DNA of 64,000 nt from assembly GCF_947487575.1 (NCBI RefSeq), contig NZ_CANKXG010000004.1, positions 1 through 64,000 on the forward strand, given 5' to 3'. The stretch comes from an uncultured Algibacter sp. GTDB lineage: Bacteria; Bacteroidota; Bacteroidia; Flavobacteriales; Flavobacteriaceae. A program made the position numbers and the translations under genes. The notes under the pieces were generated by a model. It saw only the letters and a program-made list of their open reading frames with translations. It made no database searches and was not told the origin of the DNA. This document shows, in pieces, positions 29,655 to 39,538 of this stretch (positions are counted from its first letter, which is position 1; each line of letters begins with the position of its first letter).

Positions 29655-29770
29655 AATAAACTCCAATACCGTTTTAATAAATGGTCTTGGAGTTTATTAG
29701 TTTTTAGGGTTTTAAAAACTAAGGGCTTACTTTTTTTTAAATTTTAATACCTTGTGGGCTATTCAAGGTA
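29655..29770. other. Three consecutive hairpins between rpoZ and coaBC
   Basis: Stems AATAAACTCCAA/TTGGAGTTTATT (29655-29698), TTAGTTTTTA/TAAAAACTAA (29697-29722) and TACCTTG/CAAGGTA (29748-29770) follow each other. The first could end the bamD-rpoZ message; the third ends 29 bases before the coaBC start. Confidence 0.5.
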
Positions 29771-29798
29771 GTTTATTTGGTTATTAAACAAAGGTATT

Positions 29799-31010
29799 AT
29801 GAGTATACTAAGTGGAAAAAATATATTATTAGGTATTACTGGTGGTATTGCCGCTTATAAAACAGCTTCACTTGTTCGGTTATTTGTAAAAACTGGTGCT
29901 AAGGTAAAAGTTATAATGACGCCTGCTGCTAAAGATTTTATTACACCATTAACGCTATCTACACTATCAAAACACCCTGTTCATTCTTCTTTTACTAATG
30001 AAGAAGATGATAATGCTGTTTGGAATAATCATGTAGATTTAGGACTATGGGCAGATATATTTATTGTTGCACCAGCCACTGCAAACACCTTGTCTAAAAT
30101 GGCAAATGGTGTTTGTGATAATTTATTATTAGCAACATATTTATCTGCAAAATGCCCTGTATATTTTGCTCCAGCTATGGATTTGGATATGTATAAACAC
30201 CCTTCAACGATAGAGTCTTTTAAAAAGTTGGATGCTTTTAAAAACATTATGATTCCTGCTGCAACTGGTGAATTAGCTAGTGGATTAGTGGGAGAAGGAA
30301 GAATGGCAGAGCCTGAAGATATTGTTGAGTTTATAGAGCAAGATATTTTAGGAACATTACCACTTAATGGAAAGAAAATATTAATTACCGCCGGACCAAC
30401 TTACGAAGCTATTGATCCCGTTCGTTTTATAGGAAACCATTCTAGTGGTAAAATGGGTTTTGAAATTGCTAAAGCAGCTGCTAATCTTGGCGCTGAGGTT
30501 GTATTGATAACTGGGCCGACACATCAGAATGTAACACATTCAAACATAAAAATAGTGCCAGTTATTAGCGCGCAAGATATGTACAATGAAGTGCATAAGT
30601 ATTTTGATACCACAAATATTGCTATACTTTCTGCGGCTGTAGCAGATTTTACACCAAAAGAAGTAGCTAGTCAGAAAATAAAAAAGAAGTCTGAAACGTT
30701 AACTTTAGAGTTAGAAAAAACTAAAGATATTTTAGCATCTCTAGGAGTTATTAAGAAAAATCAGTTTTTGGTTGGTTTTGCATTAGAAACTAACAACGAG
30801 CTTGAAAATGCAAAAGGAAAATTAAAAAGAAAGAATTTAAATTTAATTGTGTTAAATTCGTTAAATGACAAAGGTGCTGGTTTTAAAACTGACACTAATA
30901 AAGTAACTTTTATTGATGATAAAGAAAACATATTAGAGTTTCAATTAAAGTCGAAAAGTGAAGTTGCTTCAGATTTATTAAATAAAATAATATCAGAAAT
31001 TGATGCGTAA
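29799..31010 (+). CDS. coaBC: Bifunctional phosphopantothenoylcysteine decarboxylase/synthetase
   Basis: 403 aa. CoaC flavoprotein part at residues 1-180, with GITGGIAAYK near the start, NGVCDNLL near 105 and the PAMDLDMY motif near 124; CoaB synthetase part from about 187, with ITAGPTYEAIDPVRFIGN and SSGKMG. Catalyses the second and third steps from pantothenate to coenzyme A; coaE for the last step is at 36.5 kb. Its last codons overlap the DUF4835 gene. Confidence 0.97.
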   Translation: MSILSGKNILLGITGGIAAYKTASLVRLFVKTGAKVKVIMTPAAKDFITPLTLSTLSKHPVHSSFTNEEDDNAVWNNHVDLGLWADIFIVAPATANTLSKMANGVCDNLLLATYLSAKCPVYFAPAMDLDMYKHPSTIESFKKLDAFKNIMIPAATGELASGLVGEGRMAEPEDIVEFIEQDILGTLPLNGKKILITAGPTYEAIDPVRFIGNHSSGKMGFEIAKAAANLGAEVVLITGPTHQNVTHSNIKIVPVISAQDMYNEVHKYFDTTNIAILSAAVADFTPKEVASQKIKKKSETLTLELEKTKDILASLGVIKKNQFLVGFALETNNELENAKGKLKRKNLNLIVLNSLNDKGAGFKTDTNKVTFIDDKENILEFQLKSKSEVASDLLNKIISEIDA

Positions 31011-31890
31011 TATTTTAATTGTATTAATATTTTTTCTTGGAATTAAAGGAGGCTCGCAAGAGTTAAATTGTAATGTTGTTGTAAATGCAGAACAAACGGG
31101 TAACGAAAATTTCCCCATATTTAAAACGCTAGAGAAACAACTTAATGAGTTTGTTAATAATACAAAATGGACTAAAAAAACTTTTAAAGACCAAGAACGC
31201 ATTAGTTGCAACATGTTTTTGAATATTACAGATTATAGTGGCGAATCTTTTCAAGGGACTTTACAAATACAATCTTCAAGACCAATTTACGGGTCATCTT
31301 TTAGTACTCCTATCTACAATTTTAATGATAAAGATTTTAGTTTTAGATATTTAGAATTTCAAAATTTAATTTATAACCCTAATCAGTTTGAGTCTAACTT
31401 AATATCTATTTTGGCGTTTCATATAAATATAATTTTAGCTATGGATGCCGACTCATTTTCAGAAAAAGGGGGTGATGAATATTATAAGCAAGCTCAAATT
31501 ATAACAAACTATTCACAACAAAGTAATTTTCAAGGTTGGAAATTAGAAGATGGTTTACAAAGTAGGTTTACTCTAATTGATAATGTGTTGTCTCCCACTT
31601 TTAAGGAATATCGTGACATTATGTACAATTACCACAGAAAAGGTTTAGATTTAATGAGCGATAATGTAAAAGCAGGAAAAGCTGAAGTTGCGTCTTCTTT
31701 AGAGAAATTTACGGCAATGAACAGTCGTAGACCAAACTCCTTTTTACTTCGAACATTTTTTGATGCCAAAGCAGAAGAAATTGAGCAAATATTTACAGAT
31801 GGCCCACCTGTTAATATTGCAAGTTTAAAAGAAACACTCCAAAAAGTGGCACCCTTACATAGTAGTAAGTGGCAAAATATAAAGCTTTAA
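31003..31890 (+). CDS. DUF4835 exported protein
   Basis: 295 aa from ATG 31003, which overlaps coaBC by eight bases; a TTG one codon earlier is possible but unlikely. A signal peptide covers residues 1-18. The body (LNCNVVVNAEQTG, LISILAFHINIILAMDADSF and the long C-terminal helices) matches DUF4835, a Bacteroidota family without assigned function. Its constant position between coaBC and recN suggests shared transcription, not necessarily shared function. Confidence 0.88.
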   Translation: MRNILIVLIFFLGIKGGSQELNCNVVVNAEQTGNENFPIFKTLEKQLNEFVNNTKWTKKTFKDQERISCNMFLNITDYSGESFQGTLQIQSSRPIYGSSFSTPIYNFNDKDFSFRYLEFQNLIYNPNQFESNLISILAFHINIILAMDADSFSEKGGDEYYKQAQIITNYSQQSNFQGWKLEDGLQSRFTLIDNVLSPTFKEYRDIMYNYHRKGLDLMSDNVKAGKAEVASSLEKFTAMNSRRPNSFLLRTFFDAKAEEIEQIFTDGPPVNIASLKETLQKVAPLHSSKWQNIKL

Positions 31891-31954
31891 AATAAGTTTG
31901 CAATTTATTGATACAAATTGATTGTTAACTCAATACTGCAACCAATATTAGAAT

Positions 31955-33607
31955 ATGCTAACCTCACTTTCCATAAAAAATTACGCTTTAATTGATAAGC
32001 TTCATGTCGATTTTAATGATGGTTTTTCTATAATTACTGGTGAAACTGGAGCTGGAAAATCAATACTACTTGGCGGGTTATCATTAATACTAGGTAAACG
32101 AGCAGATTTAAGTAGTTTAAAAGATGCTTCTCAAAAATGTATTATAGAGGCTGTTTTTAATATATCGAATTACAAGTTGGAATCACTTTTTAAATCTGAA
32201 GATTTCGATTATGAGCCGCAAACAATAATACGAAGAGAAATTTTGCCTTCAGGAAAATCTAGGGCGTTTGTCAATGATTCTCCTGTAAACCTAGCCAGTT
32301 TGCAATTATTAGGAGCAAGGTTAATAGATGTGCATTCGCAACACCAAACACTCCAACTAACAAGTAACGATTTTCAGTTTCAGGTTATTGATGCTTTGGC
32401 AAATAATGAAGACGCATTACAAAATTACGGTGCCGAATTAAACACATATAAAGCTCTTAAAAAAGAGCTTGAAGAACTTCATGTGTTTCAAGTTGAGGCT
32501 ATTAAAGAACACGATTATAATTCGTTTTTATTAAATGAATTAACAGAGGCAGACTTAGTTGAAGGTGAAGTAGAGCGTTTAGAGGAAGAATATGAAACCT
32601 TAAATAATATTGAGGGTATTAAAGAGAAACTTTCGGAAGCATATCAACTTTTAAGTGATGATGATTTAGGTGTTATAGCCTCAATCACAGCATTAAAAAG
32701 CGTATTTCAAAAGCTATCTGGGTTTTCATCTAAATATGAAGAATTATACAATAGAGTAAATAGTAGCTTGATTGAAATGGATGATTTGTATAGTGAAGTC
32801 AATGATTTTCAAGAAAATATCGATGCAGACCCAAAGCGGTTAGAGTTTGTTGATACTAAACTTAAAGCGCTTCATAACTTAATGCAAAAACATGCAGCTG
32901 CAAATGTTTCAGAGCTAATTGTTATTAAAGATGAACTAGATAAAAAAGTGTCAATTACCGAAAACCTTGATGAAGTTATTCAGAAAAAACAATCTGAAAT
33001 AACCTCAAAAGAAAATCAATTGAATACGATTACTAAGGCTATTCACGATAAACGTTCAGAAGTTATTCCACAATTAAAAAAACAATTAGAAGCCATTTTA
33101 ATTGGTTTAGGTATGCCAAATGCACAGTTTAAAATTGAAGCTTTGTACGGAAACTCATTTTTTACAAATGGAAAAGATGAATTGTCTTTTTTATTTTCCG
33201 CTAATAAGGGAGGGAGTTTTAATGAACTTAAAAGGGCAGCTTCTGGAGGAGAATTATCAAGAATTATGCTTGCTATAAAATCGATTTTAGCCAAATATAT
33301 TAAGTTGCCAACTATTGTTTTTGATGAAATTGATACTGGTGTTTCTGGTGAAATATCAAATAAAATGGGAGATATTATGTTGCAAATGAGTAAAACAATG
33401 CAAGTATTGTCTATAACTCATTTACCACAAGTTGCAGCCAAAGGACATTCACATTTTAAAGTATATAAAGAAGATGTAAATGAGGTGACAGAAACCAATT
33501 TGATAAAATTAAATCACGATGAGCGTATTGTAGAAATAGCACAAATGTTGGGAGGGACAGAAATGTCAACATCGGCTATTGCTCATGCAAAAGAATTACT
33601 CAATTAG
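31955..33607 (+). CDS. recN: DNA repair ATPase RecN
   Basis: 550 aa SMC-like protein of double-strand break repair. Walker A GETGAGKSI near residue 30, long coiled coils at about 155-370, the ABC signature ASGGELSRIMLA near 428, and Walker B TIVFDEIDTG near 452. Length is normal. Follows DUF4835 by 64 bases. Confidence 0.96.
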   Translation: MLTSLSIKNYALIDKLHVDFNDGFSIITGETGAGKSILLGGLSLILGKRADLSSLKDASQKCIIEAVFNISNYKLESLFKSEDFDYEPQTIIRREILPSGKSRAFVNDSPVNLASLQLLGARLIDVHSQHQTLQLTSNDFQFQVIDALANNEDALQNYGAELNTYKALKKELEELHVFQVEAIKEHDYNSFLLNELTEADLVEGEVERLEEEYETLNNIEGIKEKLSEAYQLLSDDDLGVIASITALKSVFQKLSGFSSKYEELYNRVNSSLIEMDDLYSEVNDFQENIDADPKRLEFVDTKLKALHNLMQKHAAANVSELIVIKDELDKKVSITENLDEVIQKKQSEITSKENQLNTITKAIHDKRSEVIPQLKKQLEAILIGLGMPNAQFKIEALYGNSFFTNGKDELSFLFSANKGGSFNELKRAASGGELSRIMLAIKSILAKYIKLPTIVFDEIDTGVSGEISNKMGDIMLQMSKTMQVLSITHLPQVAAKGHSHFKVYKEDVNEVTETNLIKLNHDERIVEIAQMLGGTEMSTSAIAHAKELLN

Positions 33608-33655
33608 CTTATCATTCCTGTGAAGAGAAAACTATTTAAATTATAATTTTAATAC

Positions 33656-33663
33656 TATATTTG
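33656..33663 (+). promoter_or_regulatory. -7 box of fabI
   Basis: TATATTTG, 39 bases before the fabI start; -33 element not clear. Confidence 0.5.
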
Positions 33664-33702
33664 ATAATCTTGATTAAATCAATAAAAAATAACTAACTAA
33701 AT

Positions 33703-34521
33703 ATGTCATACAATTTACTAAAAGGAAAAAAGGGAATTATTTTCGGGGCATTAGATTCTAACTCAATTGCTTGGAAAACTGCAGAACGTGTTCATGAAGA
33801 AGGCGGTACATTTGTTTTAACAAACGCTCCAGTAGCTATGCGAATGGGACAAATAAACGAATTGGCAGAAAAAACAGGTTCTCAAATTATTCCTGCTGAT
33901 GCGACTTCAGAAGAGGATTTGAAAAATCTTGTAGAGCAATCTATGGAAATTTTAGGAGGTAAAATCGATTTCGTTTTACACTCTATTGGAATGTCTATAA
34001 ACGTTAGAAAAGGAAAACATTATACCGACCAAAACTATGCTTGGACACAAAAAGGAACGGATGTTTCTGCTATGTCTTTTCATAAAGTTATGCAAACATT
34101 ATATAAAGCAGATGCTATGAATGAATGGGGAAGTATCGTAGCATTAACCTATATGGCAGCTCAACGTGTTTTTCCTGATTATAATGATATGGCAGATAAT
34201 AAAGCCTATTTAGAAAGTATTGCTCGTAGTTTTGGTTATTTCTTTGGTAGAGATAAAAAAGTTCGTGTAAATACAATTTCGCAATCACCAACACCAACAA
34301 CAGCAGGAAGTGGTGTAAAAGGATTTGATGGATTTATTGCTTATGCTGATAAAATGTCGCCACTTGGAAATGCGACTGCTTTAGACTGTGCAAACTATAC
34401 AGTATCAATGTTTAGTGATTTAACAAAACGTGTTACATTGCAAAACTTATTTCATGATGGTGGTTTCAACAATATGGGTGTAAGTGATGCTGTAATGAGT
34501 ACATTTGTAGGAGAAGAATAA
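33703..34521 (+). CDS. fabI: Enoyl-[acyl-carrier-protein] reductase FabI
   Basis: 272 aa short-chain dehydrogenase fold. The catalytic Y-x6-K pair is Y160/K167 (PDYNDMADNKAY) and the nucleotide loop GALDSNSIAW is at 15-24. NADH-dependent last step of fatty-acid elongation, the target of triclosan in other bacteria. It stands alone, with a strong terminator downstream. Confidence 0.96.
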   Translation: MSYNLLKGKKGIIFGALDSNSIAWKTAERVHEEGGTFVLTNAPVAMRMGQINELAEKTGSQIIPADATSEEDLKNLVEQSMEILGGKIDFVLHSIGMSINVRKGKHYTDQNYAWTQKGTDVSAMSFHKVMQTLYKADAMNEWGSIVALTYMAAQRVFPDYNDMADNKAYLESIARSFGYFFGRDKKVRVNTISQSPTPTTAGSGVKGFDGFIAYADKMSPLGNATALDCANYTVSMFSDLTKRVTLQNLFHDGGFNNMGVSDAVMSTFVGEE

Positions 34522-34541
34522 ATTAAATATTTATATTGAAG

Positions 34542-34571
34542 AAAGCCACCAATAAAACGGTGGCTTTTTTG
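34542..34571 (+). terminator. Intrinsic terminator of fabI
   Basis: 9-bp stem AAAGCCACC/GGTGGCTTT followed by a T run. Confidence 0.92.
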
Positions 34572-34572
34572 T

Positions 34573-34580
34573 TACTTTTG
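34573..34580 (+). promoter_or_regulatory. -7 box immediately before the glycosyltransferase gene
   Basis: TACTTTTG ends four bases before the ATG at 34585. If used, the transcript would be essentially leaderless. No -33 TTTG at standard spacing is clear. Confidence 0.4.
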
Positions 34581-34584
34581 TGTT

Positions 34585-35592
34585 ATGCAAATACAATTTT
34601 CATTCATAATTCCAGTTTATAATCGCCCTGATGAAGTTCAAGAACTTTTGGAGAGTTTTATAGCTTTAGAAGGAGATGTGCCGTTTGAGATTGTAATTGT
34701 AGAAGATGGGTCAACTAAAACCTCAAAAGCAGTTGTTGATACATTTAGTAAAAGTTTAAATATTTCATATTTTTTCAAGGAAAACTCTGGGCCTGGAGAT
34801 TCCAGAAACTTTGGAATGCAGCATGCTAAAGGGAATTATTTTATCATTTTAGATTCAGATTGTATTTTACCCAAAGATTATTTAGTTGAAGCTAACAAAA
34901 GTTTAAAAGCAGATTATGTAGATTGTTTTGGAGGTCCAGATGCGGCTCATAGTTCCTTTTCTAATTTACAAAAAGCCATTAATTTTTCAATGACATCTTT
35001 TATTACTACTGGAGGTATTCGAGGAAATAAGAAAAGTGTCGATAAATTTCAACCCAGAAGTTTCAATATGGGGCTTTCTAAAAAAGCTTTTGAAGACTCT
35101 AAAGGTTTTGGAAGAATTCATCCAGGTGAAGATCCAGATTTATCAATTAGACTTTGGGAGTTAGGCTATAAAACCAAATTAATCCCAGAAGCTTTTGTGT
35201 ATCATAAGCGTCGAATATCTTGGAGTAACTTTTATAAACAAGTCAATAAATTTGGTATGGTACGTCCTATTTTAAATAAGTGGCATCCGTCTACAAAAAA
35301 GCTTACTTATTGGTTTCCTACATTGTTTAGTTTAGGTTTAATAGTAGCATTTTTGCTGTTCATATTTGGTTTTAAATGGTTATTTGTTAGTTACGGATTA
35401 TATTTTTTTATAGCATTGATGTTAGCTCTATTTAGTACTAGAAATGTAATAGTATCGGTATTAGTCTTACCTGCAATTTTAGTTCAGTTTTTTGGTTATG
35501 GTTATGGGTTTTTAAAATCGACTTTAGCAATTTCAGTATTAAATAAAACCCCAGAAGTACATTTCCCTAAATTATTTTTTAAATTAAAATAA
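34585..35592 (+). CDS. Membrane-anchored family 2 glycosyltransferase
   Basis: 335 aa. GT-A domain at residues 1-240 with SFIIPVYNRPDEV, a VEDGSTK nucleotide-binding strand, and the metal-binding DSDC near residue 91; GEDPDLSIRL near 193 is the acceptor-site motif. Two to three membrane helices follow (about 250-310). Likely transfers sugar to a lipid-linked or envelope glycan. The stop TAA shares its last base with the start of the YbbR gene. Confidence 0.9.
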   Translation: MQIQFSFIIPVYNRPDEVQELLESFIALEGDVPFEIVIVEDGSTKTSKAVVDTFSKSLNISYFFKENSGPGDSRNFGMQHAKGNYFIILDSDCILPKDYLVEANKSLKADYVDCFGGPDAAHSSFSNLQKAINFSMTSFITTGGIRGNKKSVDKFQPRSFNMGLSKKAFEDSKGFGRIHPGEDPDLSIRLWELGYKTKLIPEAFVYHKRRISWSNFYKQVNKFGMVRPILNKWHPSTKKLTYWFPTLFSLGLIVAFLLFIFGFKWLFVSYGLYFFIALMLALFSTRNVIVSVLVLPAILVQFFGYGYGFLKSTLAISVLNKTPEVHFPKLFFKLK

Positions 35593-36548
35593 TGGAAAAA
35601 CTAAGAGCAGATATCTTAACGTCGTTTAAAAATAGAAAAATTAATGTATTCATTTTATTTCTGTTTTTTGCATTTGTTATTTTAATGTTTACAAAGCTTT
35701 CAAAAGAGTACACTAATACTATTGCTTTTGATGTTGAAAAGCTAAACATACCTCAAGAGAATATTATTTTAAACGATTCAACAAAAATTAATATCACATT
35801 AAAAACTCATGGTTTTAGGTGGTTAAAGTATTATTTCTCTAAGCCAAAAATCAAAATAGACTTTAATGAAGACGTTCATAAAAAAGAAGGTGTTTTTGTT
35901 TGGAACAAATCAAAAGCCTATTTGAATAACATACAATTTGATAAAGCAGTAGAAATTCTCAATATCTCACCAGACCCAATAACCTTTAGATATGGCGTTA
36001 ATATGGTTAAAACAGTTCCTGTTTTATTTAATACAGATGTTAGTTTTAGCCCTGGTTTTAGTACAACTAGCGCTATAATTTCTGAACCAGATTCAGTAAC
36101 TGTCGTGGGTCCAAATATATTGGTTTCAGAAATTGAGTCTTTAGAATTGGAGGACGTTACTTTTAAAGATATTAAATCAGATATACTTGAAAAAGTAAAT
36201 ATTAAGTTACCTCAAAATGTATCTGATTTAAAGTTTTCAACGAATCAAGTAGTTTTAAAAGCTAAAGTTGAAAAATTCACGGAGGGTACACTTAAAATTC
36301 CAGTTTCAATAATTAATGCGCCTAAAAATACAAATTTAAAGTACTTTCCTAGGATGGTAAGCGTTTCATATTATGTCAGTTTAAGTAACTTTAATGCTAT
36401 AAAAGCAAATGATTTTAAAGTAGTTTGCGATTTTAATAAAACAAATGAAAATCAGTCTTTTTTAATTCCAGAATTGGTTAAAACTCCAGGCTTAGTGCAG
36501 CATTCTAAAATTAGTCAACAACGTATAGAATTTATAATTACAAAATGA
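35592..36548 (+). CDS. YbbR-like domain protein
   Basis: 318 aa with one N-terminal membrane helix (residues 17-35) and a periplasmic body of YbbR-like beta repeats (PVLFNTDVSFSPGF, SEPDSVTVVGP). In other phyla YbbR is the regulator of the diadenylate cyclase CdaA, but no cyclase gene is next to it here. Overlaps the glycosyltransferase by one base and coaE by four. Confidence 0.85.
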   Translation: MEKLRADILTSFKNRKINVFILFLFFAFVILMFTKLSKEYTNTIAFDVEKLNIPQENIILNDSTKINITLKTHGFRWLKYYFSKPKIKIDFNEDVHKKEGVFVWNKSKAYLNNIQFDKAVEILNISPDPITFRYGVNMVKTVPVLFNTDVSFSPGFSTTSAIISEPDSVTVVGPNILVSEIESLELEDVTFKDIKSDILEKVNIKLPQNVSDLKFSTNQVVLKAKVEKFTEGTLKIPVSIINAPKNTNLKYFPRMVSVSYYVSLSNFNAIKANDFKVVCDFNKTNENQSFLIPELVKTPGLVQHSKISQQRIEFIITK

Positions 36549-37129
36549 TTATTGTAGGACTTACGGGTGGTATAGGCAGTGGCAAGACTACTGTTGCCAA
36601 ACAATTTTTGAAATTAGGAATCCCTGTTTATATTGCTGATGATGAAGCTAAAAGCTTAATGCGAAGGTCAAAAATCATAAAAAGAAAACTCATTAAATTA
36701 TTTGGTAACGATGCTTATATTAATGGTGAATTAAATAAGCCATTTTTAGCTAGTATTATATTTAATGACAAATCCTATTTGAAAAAAATGAACGCTATTG
36801 TTCACCCAAAAGTAGCAAAGCATTTTGAAAAGTGGGTATTAAAGCAAGATGCACCTTATGTTATTAAAGAAGTGGCAATTTTGTTTGAAAACGGAGGTAA
36901 CGAAACCTGCGATTTTGTAATTACAGTTGTGGCTCCAATAAAAACAAGAATAAAACGTTTGCTAAAACGAGATGATACTTCAAAAGAGAAGATTGAAGCA
37001 ATCATGAAAAATCAATGGACAGATGAAGAAAAAATTAAGCATTCTCATTTTGTAATTGATAATACAGAACTTGAAAAGACTATAAATCAAGTTAAAAAAA
37101 TCCATAAGAAACTTCTTGTTAAACCATAA
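36545..37129 (+). CDS. coaE: Dephospho-CoA kinase
   Basis: 194 aa. P-loop GLTGGIGSGKTT (residues 5-16, K14), DDEAKSLMR near 33, and the VHPKVAKHF and EVAILFENG motifs. Performs the last step of coenzyme A synthesis. Starts inside the YbbR stop (ATGA). The histidine-kinase gene follows after 75 bases. Confidence 0.96.
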   Translation: MIIVGLTGGIGSGKTTVAKQFLKLGIPVYIADDEAKSLMRRSKIIKRKLIKLFGNDAYINGELNKPFLASIIFNDKSYLKKMNAIVHPKVAKHFEKWVLKQDAPYVIKEVAILFENGGNETCDFVITVVAPIKTRIKRLLKRDDTSKEKIEAIMKNQWTDEEKIKHSHFVIDNTELEKTINQVKKIHKKLLVKP

Positions 37130-37204
37130 AAGGCTTAAATTTTAACATTTTTGTTAATGTAAGGTTAAAAACAAGATTACTATATGTTAAAATGTTAATT
37201 TTGA

Positions 37205-38776
37205 ATGATGGGCAAAAAGTTATTCATCCTGCTAATAATACTCATGAGCTTGTCGCTAGTTGGTATTATTGCGATTCAAGCTTATTATATTAACGATTCA
37301 GTTAATAACGAAAAGGAACGTTTTAAGTTTAATGTTCTAACGGCGCTTAATTACGTTTCTAATATTATTGAAGAAAACGAATCAGAACAATATTTCTCTA
37401 AGTTTATAGGATTAGATAGTGAGAAAAAAGTAGATGAAGAAGCCGTTTCGCAGTTGTTAATTTATCAAAAAAACAACAGTACAAAAGAAATGTTTGTTTA
37501 CAGAGGTGATGTTTTAGAAGAAAACTATAAACTAACTTCTTCGCTCTTTGACATTGGTTTCGATAGTCTTGATATCAAGAATATTACTTCAAAATCAACA
37601 ACCGAAATATATAGTAGTGCAGGAGGTGATGATAAGGATATAAAAAGCCCTATTTCAAAAATCATAAAAAGTGGAAGTATTGATGAAGGGCAGCGTTTAA
37701 GTTTTGAAAAAGGGTTTAAAGAAATGCGTAAAACGTATCCCATTCATAAACGTGTGTCGGAAAAAGAAATTAAAGAATTACTGGTAGATAAGCTCAAAAA
37801 AGATGATATCAATATCGATTTTGAATTTGCCATTTACAGTAACGATTTAGCAACAAAAGTGAGAAGCGATAATTTTGAAAACAGGCCAGAATCAAACTTT
37901 AAAGTTCCTATTTTGTATGATGAAAATAACCAAACACCATATAGACTTATAGTAAATTTTCCTGACGATAGTAAGTTTATTTTGTCTGGTATTATTGGGA
38001 TGATATTGTTATCAATAACATTTACATCAATTATCATATTAGCGTATTCAAGTGCTTTATTTCAGTTAGTAAAACAACGTAAAATTTCAGAAATAAAAAC
38101 TGATTTTATTAATAATATGACACATGAGTTTAAAACGCCAATTGCAACAATTAATTTAGCTATAGATTCTATTAAGAACCCTAAAATAATTGATGATAAG
38201 GAAAAAGTGCTAAGATATCTTGGCATGATAAAGGAGGAAAACAAGAGGATGCATGCGCAGGTTGAAAACGTATTAAGAATATCTAAGTTAGAGAAAAACG
38301 AATTAAATATTAGTAAGGATAGAGTAGAGCTACACGACTTAATTGACGATGCCTTAACACATGTTGCGCTTATAGTTGAAGACAGACAAGGGTATATAAA
38401 AACCTTTTTTAATGCCGATAAAGCGTCGATTTTAGCAAACGAAACTCATTTTACCAATGTTATAGTAAATATTATGGATAATGCCATAAAGTATTCACCT
38501 GAAGCTCCTGAAGTTGAAGTGTATACAGAAAATGTTGGAACAAATATTATATTAAAAATTAAAGACCATGGTAGCGGTATGAGTAAAGCAGCTGCCAAAA
38601 AGGTGTTCGAAAAATTTTATAGAGAGCACACCGGAAATATTCATAACGTAAAAGGCCATGGATTAGGCTTAGCTTACGTTAAACGAATTGTAGAAGACCA
38701 TCAAGGTCATGTATCAGTAGAAACAGAAAAAGACAAAGGAAGCACATTTATAATTAAGCTGCCGCTAATATCATAA
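37205..38776 (+). CDS. Membrane sensor histidine kinase
   Basis: 523 aa. A membrane helix at about 5-27, a periplasmic sensor of about 230 residues, a second helix at about 258-282, then HisKA with phosphoacceptor H307 (NNMTHEFKTPIAT) and a HATPase domain with N, G1 (IKDHGSGMS) and G2 (GHGLGLAYVK) boxes. Pairs with the response regulator two bases downstream. The signal is unknown. The -7-like TAATTTTG (37196-37203) ends one base before the ATG, so either it is not the promoter or translation starts at the second Met (37208). Confidence 0.94.
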   Translation: MMGKKLFILLIILMSLSLVGIIAIQAYYINDSVNNEKERFKFNVLTALNYVSNIIEENESEQYFSKFIGLDSEKKVDEEAVSQLLIYQKNNSTKEMFVYRGDVLEENYKLTSSLFDIGFDSLDIKNITSKSTTEIYSSAGGDDKDIKSPISKIIKSGSIDEGQRLSFEKGFKEMRKTYPIHKRVSEKEIKELLVDKLKKDDINIDFEFAIYSNDLATKVRSDNFENRPESNFKVPILYDENNQTPYRLIVNFPDDSKFILSGIIGMILLSITFTSIIILAYSSALFQLVKQRKISEIKTDFINNMTHEFKTPIATINLAIDSIKNPKIIDDKEKVLRYLGMIKEENKRMHAQVENVLRISKLEKNELNISKDRVELHDLIDDALTHVALIVEDRQGYIKTFFNADKASILANETHFTNVIVNIMDNAIKYSPEAPEVEVYTENVGTNIILKIKDHGSGMSKAAAKKVFEKFYREHTGNIHNVKGHGLGLAYVKRIVEDHQGHVSVETEKDKGSTFIIKLPLIS

Positions 38777-38778
38777 CT

Positions 38779-39483
38779 ATGGAAGACTTTAAAAAAAGAA
38801 TATTGTTAGTAGAAGACGATCCAAATTTCGGAACCGTACTTAAAGATTATTTAATGATGAATGATTACGAAGTAACCCACGCCAAAAACGGTATGGAAGG
38901 CTTCGAAAAATTCAAGAAAGACGATTTCGATTTATGCATCCTAGACGTTATGATGCCCTATAAAGACGGCTTTACACTAGCCAAAGAAATAAGAGAAAAA
39001 AACACAGACGTTCCCATTATATTCCTAACCGCAAAAACGATGAAAGAAGACGTTTTAAAAGGGTATAAAGTAGGCGCAGACGATTATTTAAACAAACCCT
39101 TTGATAGTGAGGTGCTTTTAATGAAAATTAAAGCCATCATCCAACGAAAAGCTACCGAGACTATTTCAGATAGCAAACAATTCGAGTTTAAAATTGGGCG
39201 TTTCGATTTAAATTCAAAACTCCGTTTCCTAAAGTTCGATGGAGAAAATCCCGTAAAACTATCACCAAAAGAAAACGAGTTATTACGTTTATTAGCATTG
39301 CATGAAAACGATTTAATGCCTCGCGAATTAGCGCTAACAAAAATCTGGCGAGACGATAATTATTTCACATCCCGAAGTATGGATGTTTACATCGCAAAGC
39401 TTCGTAAGTACATGAAATTAGACGATAAAGTAGAAATACTAAACATCCACGGCGAAGGTTTTAGATTGGTAATAAACCAGTAA
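38779..39483 (+). CDS. OmpR-family response regulator
   Basis: 234 aa. Receiver domain with acidic pocket EDD at 12-14, phosphorylation site D56 (CILDVMMPYKDG), the Thr in FLTAKT and the Lys of NKPF; C-terminal winged-helix DNA-binding domain from about 130 (LSPKENELLRLL, then SRSMDVYIAKLRKY). Cognate to the preceding kinase. From about 38850 on its codons end in C much more often than those of the kinase gene. Confidence 0.95.
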   Translation: MEDFKKRILLVEDDPNFGTVLKDYLMMNDYEVTHAKNGMEGFEKFKKDDFDLCILDVMMPYKDGFTLAKEIREKNTDVPIIFLTAKTMKEDVLKGYKVGADDYLNKPFDSEVLLMKIKAIIQRKATETISDSKQFEFKIGRFDLNSKLRFLKFDGENPVKLSPKENELLRLLALHENDLMPRELALTKIWRDDNYFTSRSMDVYIAKLRKYMKLDDKVEILNIHGEGFRLVINQ

Positions 39484-39505
39484 AAAACACCGTTTTATGA
39501 TATTT

Positions 39506-39533
39506 AAAATCCTGTTTCATGCAGGATTTTTTT
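39506..39533 (+). terminator. Intrinsic terminator of the two-component operon
   Basis: 9-bp stem AAAATCCTG/CAGGATTTT, then a T run; ends six bases before dispersed element copy 3. Confidence 0.88.
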
Positions 39534-39538
39534 GTTTT

